A stretch of DNA of 64,000 nucleotides. Source: Tribonema minus (taxonomy: Eukaryota > Sar > Xanthophyceae > Tribonematales > Tribonemataceae). The notes beneath the pieces are model-generated. The model searched no databases. It saw only the letters and a list, made by a program, of their open reading frames with translations, and was not told the origin of the DNA. A program made the position numbers and the translations under genes. Shown here one piece after another: positions 37,301 through 47,923 of this stretch. The DNA lies in NCBI GenBank assembly GCA_017506865.1, contig JAFCMP010000009.1:481442-545441 (forward strand). The letters run 5' to 3'. How positions within the stretch are numbered: the stretch's first letter is position 1; the number at the start of each line of letters is the position of its first letter.

Positions 37301-40300
37301 TGTACTTCGCTGGTGTCCGCAGCGAAGTGTCGGTATGGTTCAAGGGTACGATCGCGCACACGTCTCTCTGCGACAGTCGCGTTCAGCTACATGTTCGGAT
37401 TCGGGTGCCGTTGTGGCGGCTTCCCTGTGGTGCACAGCATCAGCGTTCCGCGAGCGTTCAAGATCTACAGAATGATGGGTACTTCAAACACAAAATCATG
37501 AACATGGCACATGAACACAAGGTCACACGCATGGCGCATGTACGCTAGGCACATGGACACACACACACACACATGTGAAACCTCAACAGCGACAAACGCA
37601 TAGGCGCATTTCGCGTCGCACTGTGATTGGTATTGTGACTGCTCAAAGTGGTCGTGCGGCATGCCACCTACAGTGCATGATAAAGAATTGACTTTGAACA
37701 AAGGATAAGAGCGGCCACGCCCTACAATACGCGCACTACTTCTTAATACTTCAAGTACAAGTATACTTCTATACAGTTTCGCGTGCATACCTGGCCGCCA
37801 CTGGTTGTCGTGACAGTTGATCCTGCCAGTAGCTGCGCGTCAGATGCCAGCACTGGCACCGTGGCGGCCGCTCCTCTCGGCGACTTTCAGATGAGGGGGG
37901 GAGGGCGTCAGGCGTGCCAAATTATGACACAATCCTCTTGGGTGGAGCACGCAAGCAGGCCAGCATCAGAACGGCTCAAAAGTAATGTAGTTCGCCGACG
38001 GTGAAATGTGCTGCGCGCTGTTTGAAATCCGCACAACACGCCTCGCTGCCAGCGCTGCTCAGTAGGCGAGTGGGCCGCAGCAGACGGCACAGCGCATGGG
38101 CGTCTAAGGCATACTCTATAATGGAGTCGCGGGTGCCTAACCCTTACCCTAACCCCAACCCTATCCCTAACCCTACCCCTAACCCTATCCCTGACCCAAA
38201 CCTACCCCTAACCCTAAAACACCGCACTGCGGCTCGCAACACGAGGTACGTCAACAGGTGCGGGGAGCGGCCCAGCATCCTCATCCTAATCCTAACCCTA
38301 ACCCTAAGGGGCCGCAGTGGAGCGTCAACCTGTTCACCATCCTCGCCAAGAACGACCACACCGGCGCCATGCACCGTCGTTGCCGCGGCCTTGCCATCCT
38401 GGCTGAGAGTATGCTCGTGAAAGGCTCCAACGACAAGGGCGGGGCGTGGGACGTGGTGAGCCCACCTCCGCAAGGAGCGCCGCACACACCTCCTAACCCT
38501 AAACCTAACCCTTATTTTAACCCTAACAATTGTCGTTGGAGCCGTTGGCAAACATCCTCTCAGCCAGGGTGGCGAGGCCGCGGCGGCGTCTGTGCGTGTT
38601 GCCGGTGTGGTCCTTCACGGCAAGATTGGTGACGCTCCACCAGAGGCTGGGCCACGGCGTGCACCTGGTCGCCGCGGCAACTTATACTGAACACCCATGC
38701 CTGGAACGCTAAAAGCTTGCACACAGAAGTCTTTTTGAGTGGTGGATACGGTGGTACTGGTTGACTCGTGGCCAATTGCTGCAGCAGCGGCGACCACGGC
38801 TACTGGTGGAAGGCACTTGCGGCTAACCATCCCTTGTCACCTAGAGCTCTACGATCTTTTGATTCGTTTTTGTACTGAAACGGCTCTCAGCAGTTGGGTG
38901 GGCAGCAGCGGGCGGCACGTACGCCGTGGCAGCTCACATGGAAACGGCTCTAACCCTAACCCTAGCCCTAACCCTATGTGATGACCCATCTGCACGCTGC
39001 AGATTGCCCTGGCGGCGCAGGTGCAATTCCTCCCGGTGCTACGTGCGCGCTTCAGCGGGCATTGCGAATGCACAGCGGCAGCAGTGCTCGGGTGCAGCGC
39101 TCAGGGCTGCGCGCACATCGGAACGGCACCATGCCTGCAGGCATCTGACGGTGCAAGTTATCGGCAGCGAGCGCGGCAGCGACGGAGGAAGCATGACCTG
39201 CGGTTGAAGCAGGGTCTATCTACATCGTCAGTGCTCGGGTGATCGGCGGTGGGCGCGGCGATGACGGACGCAGCGTGACCCGCACGTTGAGCCAAGACTC
39301 GCCGCGCGCGCCGCCTGGTCGAGCATCGCCAGCCACAGCGCCCGACCTGGCAGGCGATGTGAAACGGGCCGTGGCAACTGCACAAGGCTCGCGAGCACTT
39401 GAGGTCGTGGCGTGGCGCGCTAGTCCTACGTGCTGACCGTGTCGTAGCCTACCATCGCTGACCGAATTGCAAGTTTTACGCGCTGACCGTGTTGTAGCGT
39501 ACCATCACTGACACGGTTGCGGAGCGCGGACTCACCGCACGCGCCGCTTGCTCGAGCATCGCCAGCGACAGCGCCGACGTGGCATGGCTCAGCAGCGCAT
39601 GAAACACCATGTGAAACGAACTCTGGCAACTGCACGAGGCTCACATGCCGTTGAGGCCGTGCACGCCATACTACATACACACCATACATATATGGAAAAT
39701 AAGTCTAAAGATCGTAGAGCTCTACGTGATAAAGGCATGGAGCGATGACTGACCGCCTTCGCCGCCTCGTTGAGCATCGCCAGCGACAGCGCCGACGTGG
39801 TGGGGGTCAGCAGCGCGTGCGCCGCCGCTGCTGCTGCCGCCGCCGCCGCGTGCGGCGGCCCCTGCAGCAGCAGCAGCGACTCCACACCATACTCCATACA
39901 TACATACCATACGTTTATGTTGCGGAGCACTGACTCACCGCGCGCGCTGCCTGCTCGAGCATCGCCAGCGACAGCGCCCGACGTTGCAGTGCTCAGCTCC
40001 GCGTGAATCACCATGAGAGAAACGGGCCCTGGCAACTGCACGAGGCTCACGCGCTCTCCAGGCCGTGCGTGTTACACCCTACTCATGTTGCAGTATACTG
40101 TCGCTGACAAAATTCTGGAGCGCTGACTCACCGCACGCGCCGCCTGCTCGAGCATTGCCAGCGACAGCGCCGACGTGGCGGGGGTCAGCAGCGCGTGCGC
40201 CGCCGCCGCCGCAGCGTGCGCGTGTGGCGGCCCCTGCAGCAGCAGCAGCGACTCCAGCATGTCCACGCCAGGACTGCCGGGGCGACTAGAGGGGCCGCTC

Positions 40301-43300
40301 ATTGGGCCGCCGTGGAAGATGCTGAAGTTGCTGAGCGATGGGGGGGGGGAGGCAGCAGGGGGGGTGGGGGGTTAGGGGGGGGTCAGTGCTCAGAAGAGGT
40401 TTTGAAGTTGCTAAGCAATGCAGCACTGCAGGCGCAACGTCTAGGACCATGAGGAAATGCGTGTGAAAAAAAGGTATGCGAAATTACAAAATGCCCGGGC
40501 GGCGGCTCGAGGGGCCACTCATGGGGCCGCCGTGGAAGATGCTGAAGTTGCTGAGCGATGGGGTACAGGACAGCAGGGGGGGGGGGGGGGGGGGGGGGGT
40601 GCTCAATAAGGGGGTTTTCGATGTTGCGGGGCGATGCAGCACTGTAGGCGCAGGCGCACATTCCCTGCTGCCCGCCGATTATTCGAACGACACAGCGCAG
40701 CACTGGCAAACAAAACAAAGTTGCTGAGCGATGGGGTGCGGGACAGCGGGGGGGGGGGGGGGGGGGGGTCAGTACTCAGCAGTGATGTTGAAGGTGCTGG
40801 GCGATGGAGCACTGCAGGCACGAGCGCGTACTCCGTGCTGTTCATTTGATTGACGCAGCGTAGCGCTGGTAGAAAAGCAAATGCGGGCCCGGGCCTGACG
40901 CTGTGCATCCCATGCTTCGTGCACGCCTCAGCCGGCCAGTGCGGCGACGCGCATCAGGACTGCATACGCGCTGCGCCGCGCACAAAACTGAATTGACATG
41001 TGCATCACGAAGAAGTCAACGCCTCTCCATACCCACCACCGCCGCAGGCATGCAAGAAGACCAACGCCTGGCGCTCAAGTGGATATCGTTCCAGAAGCGC
41101 GTCTCTTTCTTGAAGAGCTTTCTCTGCAGTTCTAAAGCATTCCACTGCAGCAATGCTGCACTACCAAGTAACTCGGTCCAGCACCGGACCAAACAAGTCC
41201 CCTCACTTCCAACTGCTGCTGCTGCTGCAGCGCACGCACCTGAATGAATTGAAACTGTACAAGCACTACCCATGCCTACAATGTTATGCTGGTTTTTTTT
41301 GTCCTTAACAAGAAGTTTTTTTCTTGCATCAATTTACAGCTTTTGTTACTCACCTGAACGACCCCCTGCTGAGCGGCATGCTGGCAGCAGCGCTCGGCAC
41401 GCCCGAATTGTCATACGCGTCGGGCGCAGCGGCGGCGGCGGCAGCGAGCGCGGCCTGTCGCAGGCGCTGCGCAAGGTATGGTATCTGGCCCATGGCCCAG
41501 GCCTGCAGGCGGATGCTCTGCGTAGCGTTGTGGGGGGGAAGGGGGTGGGATGACGTGAGTGCCATGTACTTGTATTGAGTCTTGACATAAGTACAAGAAG
41601 TAAGACTACAGGCGCTGTGCAAGGTGCGGTATCTGGCCCATGGCCCAGGCCTGCAGGCGGATGCTCTGCGCATACCTTCCGCTCCAGAGAGTCGATGATG
41701 GCCTGGCTCTTGCGGTGGTCCGACAGCGCATGCGCGTCCGCTGACGCTGGCAGCACGGGCTCGGATGCGCTAGCGGGCAAAAAGCCGCACATCACCTGCC
41801 GACAGGAAGACACGAGAAAAAAACACACGAATGTATGAAAACTTGTTGAAGTTGACAGGCGCTGACGCCGGCAGCACGGGCTCCAATGCGCTGGCGAGAA
41901 GAAAGCCACACATCACCTGTCAACAGAAACACATCAGGATGAATGCGTGAATGGATGACAACGATGTTGAAGTTGACAGGCGCTGACGTCGGCAGGACGG
42001 GCTTGGACGCGCTAGCGGGCAGGCAGCCACACATCACCTGGGCATCAAAATAGACTACATCAATGAATGAAAATTTTGTAGTAAGCGGACGCGAGGGCAC
42101 ACAAAGACGTGCGGCGGACAGGAATCCGCACGTCCCCTGCAGGCAGCGACATTACAGGAAACCATGATGTTGAAATTCAAGCTATTGAAGAAGCCGGTGA
42201 CGGGGACTACCTAGCACTCCCGGAGTGACACGAGAGGATTTGCCGGACAGAGGACCACATGCGACCTGCCAGATAATGACCAGAAGTATGATGTTGAAGT
42301 TGAAGTAAGAGGCCGCGTGGCCAAAGAGACGACAACTGCACCCAGCTACCATTAGCACGCTGGAAGTGATATATAGCTTGCCATGGTTCATCACCCAGTG
42401 GTTTAGCGTGAAGTGATATATAGCTTGCCATAGTTCATCACCCAGTGGTTTCTATACCTGAACTACATGTCTGCGACAAGGATCTGTCGTGCGTGCAGAG
42501 GGCAGGACCCACATAATTGAAGTCGGAGGTCGCCGACTGACAAAACTACAACGGCGTCCAGCTTGACTTAACATAATACAGCACGCCATGAAAAAAGAAA
42601 GGATTGTCAGGTTGGTTATCGCCCGGTTACATATGTGCTTGAAGTACGTGTTTGCACGCCGTGCGCAAGGCGCAGCCCACAGGGCGAGCGACGACAGGCG
42701 CACAAGCCCTGTGCGCAATGTGTGTGATGACGTACTTCAAGGCACAAGCGGGCGTAACGCTGACTCTAACCCTGATCCTAGCCCTGAGGGCTCGGCTGCG
42801 TCCTGCACCACTTGGAATGTGGCAGGTTGGCGCGCTCCCTTCGCGCTCCCTTCAAGTCTTGGGGGATCCTGTGCTGACAGCAGCGCCCGTGCCAGCAGTC
42901 ACCCAAGCCATGCCAACGTCGCACGCGTGATGTAGTGCAGTCTCTCTCTGAGCTGCAGCCGTACCCGGGCAGGGGAGGGGGGGTGCCCCGCGGAGCTTGC
43001 AGCAAGTTCGAATGTTTTTAAAAGACTACAAACATCAATTTTGTTCATGACTCTTGGAGTTGAAGTTGTTTGCACACACACCTCCGATTTCGTGTGCCTC
43101 CGCAGCAAGTCAAGTTGAGGTTTCTCCAGGGCTCGACACATATCGCACTTTTGCCAAAACTGTGAATCAAATCAAAGCCCTTCCTGGGCTCACGGATCCG
43201 CTCAATCATAAGTGCCCCAGCGAACAGTGACGGATCAAATCAAATCATAGTGCCTGCCTCACGGATCAAATCAGCATCAGACGGATCAAATCAAGTCATT

Positions 43301-46300
43301 GTACCTCACGGATCAAATCAAGCAGCCAGCACCAATACGTGACAACCAGTTGTTCGTAGCATATGCGAGATGTATACGCTGACCCGGCACCAAACAACAC
43401 AGGCAGCTCTGTCATCCTACGACGCGTTGGCGGAACAGCATGCGCTGTGGGTGGGGGCTTACAGCTCACACACCCACACGCCATTGACAATGCCTCGACA
43501 CACGAAAGCCACACGTACGAGCCACACACACACACACCGCCAGTGGTGCCTCGCTGCAGCGACAGCTGTGTACAACCACACACACATATGAGTTCAACTC
43601 TTACGTGAAGTTGCATGTGAAGTTCACGACACACCAGGAAAGCGATGGTGTTAAGGAAGCGATGGAAGACGGCGGCTATCATGTGTTCAGAGATCGCCTG
43701 CAGTACCTGCACGGCGTCTTCTATAGTCTGACACCGGCGCCAAGGGCTTATTTTTGGCAATTGAACCGCTGAGACTGATCCGTCTCTGTCCACGGGTGTT
43801 TCGAAATCTCACGGATCAAATCAAATCAGTGCAGACAGCCCAAATCATTCATAAATCAAATCTACAGGAGGTTGGAGGTTGTAAATCAAATCAAAATCAG
43901 TGATTTGATCCGTGACTTTTGAATGATCCGTCCAAAGCCATGATCCGTGTGAGCCCTGGTTTCTTCAAGATGACAGAGTTGAAGTTTTCAGCACCCACCT
44001 CCGACGCGGCCTGCGCCAGCGTGTACAGGAAGTCCATGGCATCAAGTCCGAATGGTTTTGACTACAAAGTTCAAGCTTTTTTCATAGAGTTGAAGTTATT
44101 GGCACGCACCTCCGAGCCTACAAAGTTCAAGTCTGTTCATGGAGTTGAAGTTACGCACCTCCGATGCGGCCTGCGCCAGCGTGTACAGGAACTCCATGGC
44201 GTCGGGCGTGCTGGACAGCACGCACGGCGAGAACAGCACCTGCCGAGAGCGCAGGCAACGTGCATGAGCGCAGCAGACTGCAGCAGCAGTTCCAAGTTCA
44301 CCGCAACAAGCATGGGCTTGCGCTCGACAGTGTGGGCTCGGCTCGCAGGCATAGCACAAGTTCAAGTTCAAGTGTAAGTTCTCTTCTGATTGTCTGTCAG
44401 TCGGGCGTGCTGGACAGCACGCACGGCGAGAACAGCACCTGAAGAGAGCACATGCGGCGGAACGTGTGGGCTCAGCAGAGGCACTGTACTGCAGCAGCAG
44501 TTCACCGCATCGAGCATGTGCTTGTGCTCAACGTGGCTCGTCGCGCTGAGCATCTTAACTTCAAACCTGGAGATTTGCTGCTTGTGTATGAAAGCAGTGC
44601 CTGCCAGAGGCATTGTAAGTCAGCACCGTGTGCACGGAGAGTGCACCAGCAACTGCCACCTCAACACCTGCAGTAAATGTATTCATTCATACGCAATCAT
44701 GAGAACCAATCCCAAAAACCATTTTGCGACAACACTCTTGAATTGCATCGCCTGCTTTGCAGGATGCCAAAGCCCAGATATGCATCACATGCTCAGTGTG
44801 ATTCTGAATGTGACGTGCAGCTTGGAATCACATGTACTCAACAAGAAGACCCAACACTAACCCTAACCGTACATCAGAAGGAACTCATACTTGCATACAT
44901 GCGCAGACAGTCGCTCTCTCAGCCGCCTCTGCACCAATTGCACATCCACACAGCAACTTCATGTTGCAAGCCATTTGGGTACTAGCCAGTATGCACACAT
45001 TGTAAAGCCAATGCAATGAACCCAAATGAGCGAATTGCGTGTTTACAGCCGACGGAAGTAGTTGCCAGTATGCAGAGGTCGCAGTCAACGCAGCAAACCC
45101 AAATGAGCAAATTGAAGTACTTGCCAGTATGCAGAGGCCGCAGCCAACGCAGCACACCCATACGATCAAAATGCGTGTTGCAAGCCATTTGAAGTACTTG
45201 CAAGCAAAATGCGTGTTGCAAAGCCATTTGAAGTACTTGCCAGTATGCAGAGGTCGCAGCCAACGCAGCACACCGGCGCGCCCACGGCTGTGCGCAGCGG
45301 CAGATCGGAGCGCCCCAGCAGGCCCTCCTGAGAGTTGAGACACGATGTGACGGGTGTTGATCAGGGTGGTGTGGATGAGACACGCAGCGCATTGGGGCCG
45401 GCATTGGCTTGGCATATCGTGCCAAACTGCGGCGAGCCTTGATAGCAATGTCAGGAAGCATTGCTGCGAACAGCATGAGCACCTAGGTACAGTAAAACTG
45501 CGTACACAGCCTAAATCAGCAGGAGAGTAAAGCATCACCCAATGTCACTGGTACACTAATGCATTGCCGTCGTGCTTCAGCCTTAATGTGGTGAAACAGA
45601 AGAAGTCAGAACATGATGTGTGTACGCTGTCGTTGCCATCGCTCTGTCTAAGGGAGGATTCTGCGGGTGCAACAGAAGCAGAACCCTTCAGCCAGCTTTT
45701 GTTCTAAATGTACCTACTCCATGACCGAAATATCAGCTCTCCACACCAGGCTTGTTCAGGTTCACGCTCGTGAAATATGCTCTTGGCGTGCCTGCAGCGA
45801 TTGTCACTGTCCCTGACCCTGATCCTGGCCCCACCCCTCTGCAAACGGCACCGCATTGGATTCTATCACCGACGCAGCCGAGACTGCTCTAGGGCAAAAT
45901 GAGCGGATGCGCTGGATGTGCAATCTGTTGCATGTTCGCGGTAGTTCCAGTCCAGCTAGGGTTAGGGTTAGGGTTAGCACGCAGCTGCGGGTGTGTTGCT
46001 CGGTAACACTTGACAGCGCTGCTGACGATACTTGCGCGGTGCTGTACATGTCCACGCAATGGACATCGCCAAACTGCTGCTGTTGGGCTGTCAAGTGCAT
46101 TGATGATCGTTGAACCGACATAGCATCAACGCATATGTTGTTGCCATGCAGCCAACTACGTCCTGCTGAGCACCAGTGCCTACCAAAACATAATAATAAT
46201 CACTGGGTACCTCCAAAACATATTAATAATCACTGGTGAACATTGATGCATTGCAAGGGATGTTGCTTACATCCGTCCCCGTATTTGCCCATACTATCTG

Positions 46301-47562
46301 CCCTCCATCCCTCACGGCTTCGCAGATCTGGGGGCTGCGCGCAGCAAACGGAGAACCGTGTAGTGACGGACAAGGTGAACCAAATACTTTGTAGTAAGAA
46401 AGCATCATGAGTAATGGAGTACAACATTGTCAAGCAGCCGCATTGGCGGTCCTATGCACAGCTGCAAGCGTCGGCGTATTTGACGGGTGCAACATACCTT
46501 TTTCCAAATGAATTCCACAGTCCATGTGAAGCATACATGCCAAAGCATCGATAGTGGGCTGTAGGCATACAGGCTCCGTCGCTCCTAGGTGCATCACAAA
46601 GTCCAAAAAATGCCAGAAGGTTTGACATACGCTGTCAAGATGGCAGCGTGGAGGTGACCAGCACTGTAGTGCAGCTCCTCAAGTGTACATACTTTAACTT
46701 CAACTGTTTGACTACGCTCGGCGAGCTGTGCAGCAACAGCCACGGCCGTAGATGATAGTCCACCTGGCGGTGACATTTGGGAAACTGCGTCAAGAAGACT
46801 ATCTAATTGCAGCTGCAAGTGCTTTCCCTGACAGACATCAAGAGCAAGCGATGTGCGAGGACTGGTTTGCAATTCGTACCTGAACCTGTGTTTGCTGACG
46901 TCGTGATGATCGTCATCGCTGGGGGTCACCAGCTTGCTCCTGTACACGCCGTACGCGGGGCTCGTGTACAGCTGCACAAAGTGCAGGCTGGTCGCCTCCG
47001 CTGCAGCAATGAGCGTGCAAGAGCGCGCAATGGCGCAAACACAATGTCAAACATCCTCATGTGTGTCACGACCAGGCGCACTGCTTTGAGCGTATGCTGT
47101 CCAACGGTTCATGGGATTGCACTACTGATTTTTTTGCGACATGTGCAAGTTCATTACGGCAAGGGTTGAGATTGCATTTCTGTTGGCACAACAGGAAGCA
47201 AGCATGGCAGCGGACGCCCGAAAAGTAATCACAATACACAATGCACGTACCATCGTCGCAGCACCATATCTCGCCAATGTCGAAGTTCAGGGCAGCGCAC
47301 GCGGCCTGCAAAGGCATTGATTGCAGCATCAACAGTTAGTGTCGCTGTTTTCGCTTCGTCGCTGATAAGAAGCAAGTTGAAGTGCAAGGTGACATACATC
47401 AGGACCAGCTGCGGTGAATCCTGCGCTCACCTGAAGATATGCCTCTATGCGGTGTGGGTCCACGCTGCCATGCGGCGAGGAGCCAGATGGCCTCTCAGCC
47501 TCGGCCGACAGATGAATCTTTCGTCGCTTTCCGCCAGGAAGGGCAACATCCTCGCCTTGCAT
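31375..47562 (-). CDS. Double GAF-like domain protein with basic nuclear-type motif
   Basis: Exons in transcript order: 47562-47431, 47305-47251, 47000-46886, 46334-46271, 45327-45241, 44239-44159, 41795-41676, 41466-41354, 40330-40132, 36970-36731, 36084-35936, 34984-34876, 34204-34085, 33257-33165, 32515-32126, 31479-31375. All 15 phases agree, giving 723 residues. GGKRRKIH near residue 10 resembles a nuclear localisation signal. GAF-like domain 1 (about 37-178) includes FDIGEIWC, ICEAVRDGGQIVW, LRTAVGAPV and ILVLFSPCV. GAF-like domain 2 (about 450-595) includes FEEFIRGLLGMSVFHAADCW, GIAPPGRIYAQRAAAWFPEY, HTAFGVPIPV and GVVMFYS. GAF domains bind small ligands or mediate dimerisation; the ligand is unknown. 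A linker of about 270 residues, Ala/Ser-rich in places, separates them. GC donors follow exons 5 and 12. The last exon could instead splice on at gtcagt (about 31392). No DNA-binding domain was seen. Confidence 0.82.
31823..32010. repeat. Tandem duplication of about 95 bp
   Basis: Two units sharing TTGAAGTACA.CAAA.TTC, TCTGCCA and GTGGCATGTACACAGC or variants, at about 31823-31913 and 31918-32008, in the last intron of the GAF gene. Confidence 0.75.
33306..33420. repeat. Tandem duplication of about 60 bp
   Basis: Two units sharing GTACGCAGGTGCGCG or a variant, CATACCCCATGTG and GTACTTCA, in an intron of the GAF gene. Confidence 0.8.
33590..33940 (-). repeat. Three decayed copies of the exon 13 end plus donor
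   Basis: Copies near 33590-33635, 33728-33775 and 33893-33935 repeat the true exon end at 34085-34130 (minus strand CAGCGCGC..CGTGG, GAGTACTGCCAG, then gtc). They lie one after another downstream of the real donor. Confidence 0.87.
34741..34800 (-). repeat. Copy of the exon 12 end plus GC donor
   Basis: Minus strand CTGTTCCTGGCGTGCTCCAG followed by CGTGCAGGCAAGTGCGC repeats the real exon end at 34876-34911 almost exactly. Confidence 0.9.
35028..35310 (-). repeat. Four decayed acceptor-side copies of exon 12
   Basis: Units near 35030, 35090, 35170 and 35275 repeat GCGGATGAACTCCTCAAA, a TGC-rich string and GTAACGGC.GCAATCA, copying the acceptor and exon start at 34984. The copies decay with distance from the exon. 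Confidence 0.82.
35669..35692. repeat. Interstitial TTAGGG tract
   Basis: About four units, in an intron of the GAF gene. Confidence 0.85.
36246..36287 (-). repeat. Copy of the exon 11 acceptor with its poly-C tract
   Basis: GAGCTGAGCGCTGGCATCTG followed by CAGGGGGGGGGG repeats 36068-36102, where the real acceptor (minus strand poly-C, then TGCAG) precedes ATGCCAGCGCTC. Confidence 0.9.
38138..38526. repeat. Cluster of CCCTAA tracts
   Basis: Tracts at about 38138-38217 (long, with CCCTATCC and CCCTACCC variants), 38284-38309 and 38503-38526. Two of them flank the plus-strand member of an inverted coding-like pair. Confidence 0.85.
38310..38655. repeat. Inverted pair of coding-like segments
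   Basis: Plus-strand 38318-38440 reads WSVNLFTILAKNDHTG, HRRCRGLAILAESM and KGSND, ending before a donor-like gtgagc at 38456. Minus-strand 38645-38525 reads WSVTNLAVKDHTG, HRRRRGLATLAERM and NGSND. Both lie in a 3.1-kb intron of the GAF gene, with a CCCTAA tract between them. The family was not recognised. Confidence 0.6.
38790..38872 (+). repeat. Dispersed repeat of about 80 bp, copy C
   Basis: Plus-strand copy, about 90% identical to the reverse copy at 28321-28405. A fragment sharing GATCGTAGAGCTCTACGTGA lies at 39692-39735. Confidence 0.85.
38949..38977. repeat. Interstitial CCCTAA tract
   Basis: About five units, with one CCCTAG variant. Confidence 0.85.
39285..39995 (-). repeat. Four copies of the exon 9 end plus donor
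   Basis: Copies at about 39285-39350, 39530-39590, 39755-39885 and 39935-39995 repeat the real exon end at 40132-40260. The shared core on the plus strand is CGCCGCCTGCTCGAGCAT, then CGCCAGCGACAGCGC. The copy at 39755-39885 is the longest and includes the Ala-rich coding stretch and the CAG-encoded run. Confidence 0.9.
40385..40830 (-). repeat. Acceptor-side copies of exon 9 with long poly-G/C tracts
   Basis: Copies near 40395-40425, 40490-40565, 40618-40650, 40718-40745 and 40790-40820 repeat the exon start (GAAGATGCTGAAGTTGCTGA followed by GCGATG). Poly-G runs (poly-C in transcript sense) lie near 40345, 40577-40600 and 40750-40768. The copy at 40490-40565 is nearly exact. Confidence 0.87.
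41600..41672 (-). repeat. Acceptor-side copy of exon 8
   Basis: CTGGCCCATGGCCCAGGCCT followed by GCAGGCGGATGCTCTGCG occurs here and at 41485-41523, with CAGGCGCTG.GCAAGGT in front. The real acceptor is at 41467. Confidence 0.88.
41853..42145 (-). repeat. Three acceptor-side copies of exon 7
   Basis: Copies at about 41855-41918, 41978-42041 and 42088-42140 repeat the exon start (minus strand CAGGTGATGTGCGGC..CGCTAGCGC). The first two are headed by TTGAAGTTGACAGGCGCTGA; the third is the most decayed. Confidence 0.85.
43140..43940. mobile_element. Possible non-autonomous element with GATCAAATC inverted ends
   Basis: GTGACGGATCAAATC at 43227-43241 is matched in inverse by GATTTGATCCGTGAC at 43902-43916. 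Further direct CACGGATCAAATCA copies cluster inside both ends. The interior (about 43340-43790) has no recognisable gene. It sits in an intron of the GAF gene. No target-site duplication was established, so a minisatellite-flanked segment remains possible. Confidence 0.4.
43987..44160 (-). repeat. Copies of the exon 6 end plus donor
   Basis: The real end (plus-strand CGCACCTCCGATGCGGCCTG at 44154) recurs at about 44002-44060 (CCCACCTCCGACGCGGCCTG, then CGCCAGCGTGTACAGGAA) and as a stub at 44103-44120. Each is headed by GAGTTGAAGTT. An acceptor-side copy (CGTGCTGGACAGCACGCACG) lies at 44397-44445. Confidence 0.88.
44970..45240 (-). repeat. Array of exon 5 end plus GC donor copies
   Basis: Plus-strand units GCCAGTATGCAGAGGTCGCA followed by GCCAACGCAGCACACC occur near 44990 (decayed), 45063 and 45125; the real exon end is at 45241. 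Units are joined by TTGAAGTACTT and GCGTGTTGCAAGCCATTTG. Confidence 0.88.
45955..45978. repeat. Interstitial TTAGGG tract
   Basis: About three to four units in an intron of the GAF gene. Confidence 0.85.
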
Positions 47563-47923
47563 TCAAACAGCACAGCCCGCAACCCACACGACCCACGCAG
47601 TCGCCAGCCCCGTATTGCGCCTGCTGCAAGACCACACGCCCCGCTCCCGCAAGCACAGCGGTGATTGGCCAAGCCCCTTGCTCAGGCTGGTTCAACAAAA
47701 CTTTGAAGTTGGCGCCTAGTTCCGATTTTTTGCTTGCTTGTGGCCTTCAGCGCCGCTGAGGCTTTGAACGCTCTGCAATTCAACCGCACAACTGCAAGCG
47801 ACCTGCTCGTATCTCTCGCGCCCGTGTGTGCACACTTTCTGTGTGGAGAACCATGTGTGTCGAACTACGAAGTTGAAGCTGAGCTCTCTTGGTGGAATTC
47901 CTGATCGAAGACCAAATCACGCC
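47563..47923. promoter_or_regulatory. Compact divergent upstream region of genes 5 and 6
   Basis: Only 361 bp separate the chosen start codons of the minus-strand GAF gene and the plus-strand aminotransferase gene, so the two promoters must overlap or be shared. An in-frame upstream ATG at 47828 would extend the aminotransferase by 32 residues and shrink this to 265 bp. No core element was identified. Confidence 0.5.

Noticed and set aside
38138-38217. A true telomere or chromosome end
   Set aside because: CCCTAA tracts are short, degenerate, in both orientations and flanked by genes on both sides.
44970-45260. CRISPR array
   Set aside because: Units vary in length and sequence, spacers are not unique, and each unit matches the adjacent exon end. 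This is eukaryotic intron sequence.
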